From an uncultured Shimia sp. (GTDB lineage: Bacteria; Pseudomonadota; Alphaproteobacteria; Rhodobacterales; Rhodobacteraceae): a stretch of 64,000 nucleotides of DNA. The stretch is from assembly GCF_947493595.1 (NCBI RefSeq), contig NZ_CANLRL010000009.1, forward strand, positions 62,001 through 126,000, read 5' to 3'. Position numbers and translations under genes: made by a program. The notes beneath the pieces are model-generated. The model did not search any database. It was not told the DNA's origin and saw only the letters and a program-made list of their open reading frames with translations. Positions 61,755-64,000 of the stretch are shown one piece after another (position 1 is the first letter of the stretch; each line of letters opens with the position of its first letter).

Positions 61755-63704
61755 ATGTTTGAAAAAATTCTAATCGCCAACCGTGGTGAGATCGCCTGTC
61801 GCGTGATGGAAAGCGCCCGATCCATGGGGGTAAAAACCGTTGCTGTCTACTCCGACGCGGACGCCACCGCAAAACACGTCGCGCTGGCAGATCAAGCCGT
61901 GCACATTGGAGGTGCCGCGCCAGCGGACAGCTACCTTAAAGGCGATGTGATCATCCAAGCCGCTCTGGACACCGGCGCGCAGGGTATCCACCCCGGCTAC
62001 GGCTTCTTGTCGGAAAACCCTGAGTTTGTGGAGGCTGTCGAGGCTGCAGGCCTCACCTTCATCGGTCCATCTGCCAAAGCCATCCGAGCCATGGGGCTCA
62101 AGGACGCTGCCAAAGCGCTTATGGAAGAGGCCAACGTTCCGGTCGTGCCGGGCTATCACGGTGACAATCAGGACGCGGCGTTTTTGGCCGAACAAGCCGA
62201 GGCCATCGGCTACCCTGTGCTGATCAAAGCGGTTGCGGGCGGCGGCGGCAAAGGCATGCGTCTTGTTGAGAAACCCGCGGAGTTTGCGGATGCGCTGGCG
62301 TCGGCGCAGGGCGAAGCCACCACAGCCTTCGGCAACCCGGATGTATTGATCGAGAAATACGTCACCAGCCCGCGTCACATCGAAGTGCAGGTCTTTGGGG
62401 ATGGCGAAAAGGCGGTACATCTGTTTGAGCGGGACTGTTCGCTGCAACGCCGCCACCAAAAGGTCATCGAAGAAGCGCCTGCTCCGGGTATGACCGAAGA
62501 AATGCGCGCGGCAATGGGCGACGCTGCTGTACGTGCGGCCGAGGCGATCAACTACAAAGGCGCGGGCACCATTGAGTTTATCGTGGACGGTTCTGATGGC
62601 CTGCGCCCGGACGGGTTCTGGTTCATGGAAATGAACACCCGCCTACAGGTGGAGCACCCCGTCACCGAAGCCATCACCGGCGTCGATCTGGTGGAATGGC
62701 AATTGCGCGTAGCGTCAGGTGAGCCGCTGCCGAAACAGCAAGACGAGCTGACCATCACCGGCCACTCTTTTGAAGCGCGTATCTATGCTGAAGATGTACC
62801 CAAAGGCTTCCTGCCCGCGACCGGTACGCTGTCGCATCTGGAGTTCCCTGCAGCGGCGCGTATCGACAGCGGTGTGCGGGCAGACGACACAATCAGCCCG
62901 TGGTATGACCCGATGATTGCCAAGCTGGTGGTGCATGGGGCGACCCGTGAGATTGCCTTGAAACAATTGGAACGCGCGCTGCGCTGGACTGATGTGGGCG
63001 GCACCGTGACCAACGTAAGCTTTCTGGCCTTGCTCGCGGCGCAGCCCAACTTTGTGGCGGGCGACGTTGACACCGGCCTGATCGAGCGCCACATCGACGC
63101 GCTTGCAGTACAGCCGTCGGCCTGCACCAAAGCCCGTTCGGTTGCGGCGCTGACAGCGTTGGGATTGCGGCCACTGGACGGATCCGCGCCGGCCGAAACG
63201 CTGGTACTGTGGTCCCCGCTCACACACAGCGTGTCGATGATCCACAATGAAGAGCGTATCGATGTAGATGTGCGTGTGAATGACACCGGCAATTACAGCG
63301 TTCACGTCGGTGAGGCGGAGCACACCGTCACTTTCAAAGGCGGCAGCTGGTGGGTCGACACAGTCAAAGTTCCCGCGCGTACCGCGCAAAACGGCGACGA
63401 GCTGACCGTGTTCTGGGGCAACGGCTATCGCTTCACTGTCGTGGATCCGCTGGACCGTGAAGACGAAGGCGGGGCAGGCGGCAACGTGATTGCCGCACCG
63501 ATGCCAGGCCTTGTGAAAGCGATTTTTGCGGAGGCCGGACAAGAGGTGAGCGAAGGCGACCGCCTGGCGATCTTGGAAGCTATGAAAATGGAGCATTCTC
63601 TGCTCGCTCCACGTGATGGTGTCGTGGCGGATGTTTTGGCCACCGAGGGCGCACAAGTCGAGGACGGTACGGCCCTAATCCTGTTGGAAGAAGACGAGAC
63701 ATGA
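61755..63704 (+). CDS. mccA: Methylcrotonyl-CoA carboxylase, biotin carboxylase/BCCP (alpha) subunit
   Basis: The 649-residue protein has a biotin carboxylase domain (about 1-450: FEKILIANRGEIACRV, GIHPGYGFLSENPEF, VAGGGGKGMRLVE, HLFERDCSLQRRHQKVIEEAP, EMNTRLQVEHPVTE), a linking BT domain and the biotinyl domain with EAMKMEH, where Lys611 is biotinylated. It pairs with the carboxyltransferase encoded 81 bp upstream. The stop overlaps the start of the gst gene (ATGA). Confidence 0.95.
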   Translation: MFEKILIANRGEIACRVMESARSMGVKTVAVYSDADATAKHVALADQAVHIGGAAPADSYLKGDVIIQAALDTGAQGIHPGYGFLSENPEFVEAVEAAGLTFIGPSAKAIRAMGLKDAAKALMEEANVPVVPGYHGDNQDAAFLAEQAEAIGYPVLIKAVAGGGGKGMRLVEKPAEFADALASAQGEATTAFGNPDVLIEKYVTSPRHIEVQVFGDGEKAVHLFERDCSLQRRHQKVIEEAPAPGMTEEMRAAMGDAAVRAAEAINYKGAGTIEFIVDGSDGLRPDGFWFMEMNTRLQVEHPVTEAITGVDLVEWQLRVASGEPLPKQQDELTITGHSFEARIYAEDVPKGFLPATGTLSHLEFPAAARIDSGVRADDTISPWYDPMIAKLVVHGATREIALKQLERALRWTDVGGTVTNVSFLALLAAQPNFVAGDVDTGLIERHIDALAVQPSACTKARSVAALTALGLRPLDGSAPAETLVLWSPLTHSVSMIHNEERIDVDVRVNDTGNYSVHVGEAEHTVTFKGGSWWVDTVKVPARTAQNGDELTVFWGNGYRFTVVDPLDREDEGGAGGNVIAAPMPGLVKAIFAEAGQEVSEGDRLAILEAMKMEHSLLAPRDGVVADVLATEGAQVEDGTALILLEEDET

Positions 63705-64000
63705 GTGCGGTCCTGCATTCCATTGCGGGCAGCCGGTCCTTTCGGGTGAACTGGCTGCTTCACGAGTTGGAGGAAACGGTGCAGATCGTGCCGTACCAGA
63801 TTATGGACGGCTCATTGCAGCAGCCTGACTTCAAAGCTATGTCTCCCGCCCGGCGCGTGCCGGCGTTGGAAATCGACGGACGGGTGCTCTATGAAAGCGG
63901 CGCGATTGTGCAGTACCTCTGCGAAACCCGCGAGGGGCATGGCTTGATGCCAGAGGTCGGCGGTGAGGAGCGGGCTGACTGGTTGCAATGGCTGTATTAC
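63701..64000 (+). CDS. Glutathione S-transferase family protein, N-terminal part (3' end outside window)
   Basis: The 100 visible codons form a GST thioredoxin-like domain: SAVLHSIAGSRSFRVNWLLHELE at the start and the PARRVPALEIDGRVLYESGAIVQYLCE motif (cis-Pro and Glu-Ser for glutathione). The ATG overlaps the mccA stop (ATGA), so translation is coupled. The C-terminal helical domain lies outside the window. Confidence 0.85.
   Translation, partial: MSAVLHSIAGSRSFRVNWLLHELEETVQIVPYQIMDGSLQQPDFKAMSPARRVPALEIDGRVLYESGAIVQYLCETREGHGLMPEVGGEERADWLQWLYY

Noticed and set aside
1-64000. CRISPR arrays, IS elements, prophage genes
   Set aside because: No regularly spaced repeats, transposases, terminal inverted repeats or phage structural genes were seen.

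Overview
The window reads as a chromosomal segment of a marine-type Rhodobacterales (Roseobacter group) alphaproteobacterium. The evidence is the tilS-ftsH pair, the beta-hydroxyaspartate cycle genes, a monomeric NADP isocitrate dehydrogenase, a TRAP-based sialic acid uptake system, a Hint_2-type protein, and GC-rich coding sequence on both strands. I saw no IS element, integrase-borne island, rRNA or CRISPR array; there is one tRNA-Arg(TCT). The species cannot be named from this sequence alone.

Layout. 1-6.6 kb: the 3' end of tilS, ftsH, a MOSC protein, then the C1-folate genes fhs and folD with a chorismate mutase between them. 6.6-14.2 kb: the leftward set bhcR-gntK-gnd faces the rightward bhcABCD operon, which encodes the four enzymes that turn two glyoxylate into oxaloacetate. 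14.7-20.5 kb: purine catabolism (NCS2 permease, guanine deaminase, 5-hydroxyisourate hydrolase, cytochrome-c-fused urate hydroxylase PuuD), interrupted by a reversed TauE/SafE exporter. 21.4-30.4 kb: a complete sialic acid catabolic locus (nanA facing nanR-siaPQM-nanE-nanK-nagB-nagA), ending in a DEDDh exonuclease. 30.4-35.5 kb: tRNA-Arg, glpR facing glpD, and icd. 35.5-37.4 kb: an AT-richer patch with two convergent homologous secreted proteins and two tandem homologous microproteins carrying CxxHxxC. 37.5-42.5 kb: an Lrp regulator facing a tight five-gene set (hotdog thioesterase, diaminopropionate ammonia-lyase-like, M24 hydrolase, EutA-like, 3-hydroxyisobutyrate dehydrogenase-like). 42.6-48.4 kb: xerC with a DUF484 gene, a trans-sulfuration-type PLP enzyme, an acyl-CoA synthetase and a Hint protein. 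48.5-64 kb: a leftward merR-fadE-x-gst-fadA-fadB operon, a second merR, two hotdog thioesterases with a MATE pump, and the rightward leucine catabolic set ivd-lprI-mccB-mccA-gst (the last gene is cut by the window edge).

How the parts fit. Urate degradation ends in glyoxylate in the standard allantoin route, and the neighbouring bhc operon assimilates glyoxylate, so the two blocks may be one metabolic unit. The sialic acid operon ends at fructose-6-phosphate. The last 15 kb form a fatty acid and branched-chain acyl-CoA oxidation zone. Several control sites can be read directly: a 12+12 bp dyad between bhcR and bhcA, GGTAT-type sites before nanR, a perfect 19 bp dyad between glpR and glpD, a MerR-type palindrome upstream of the fad operon, and a perfect 11+11 bp dyad before ivd.

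The most novel-looking material is the tandem CxxHxxC microproteins, the paired secreted proteins beside them, and the lrp-controlled DPAL/M24/EutA-like cluster, which resembles the ectoine degradation toolkit but with different parts.
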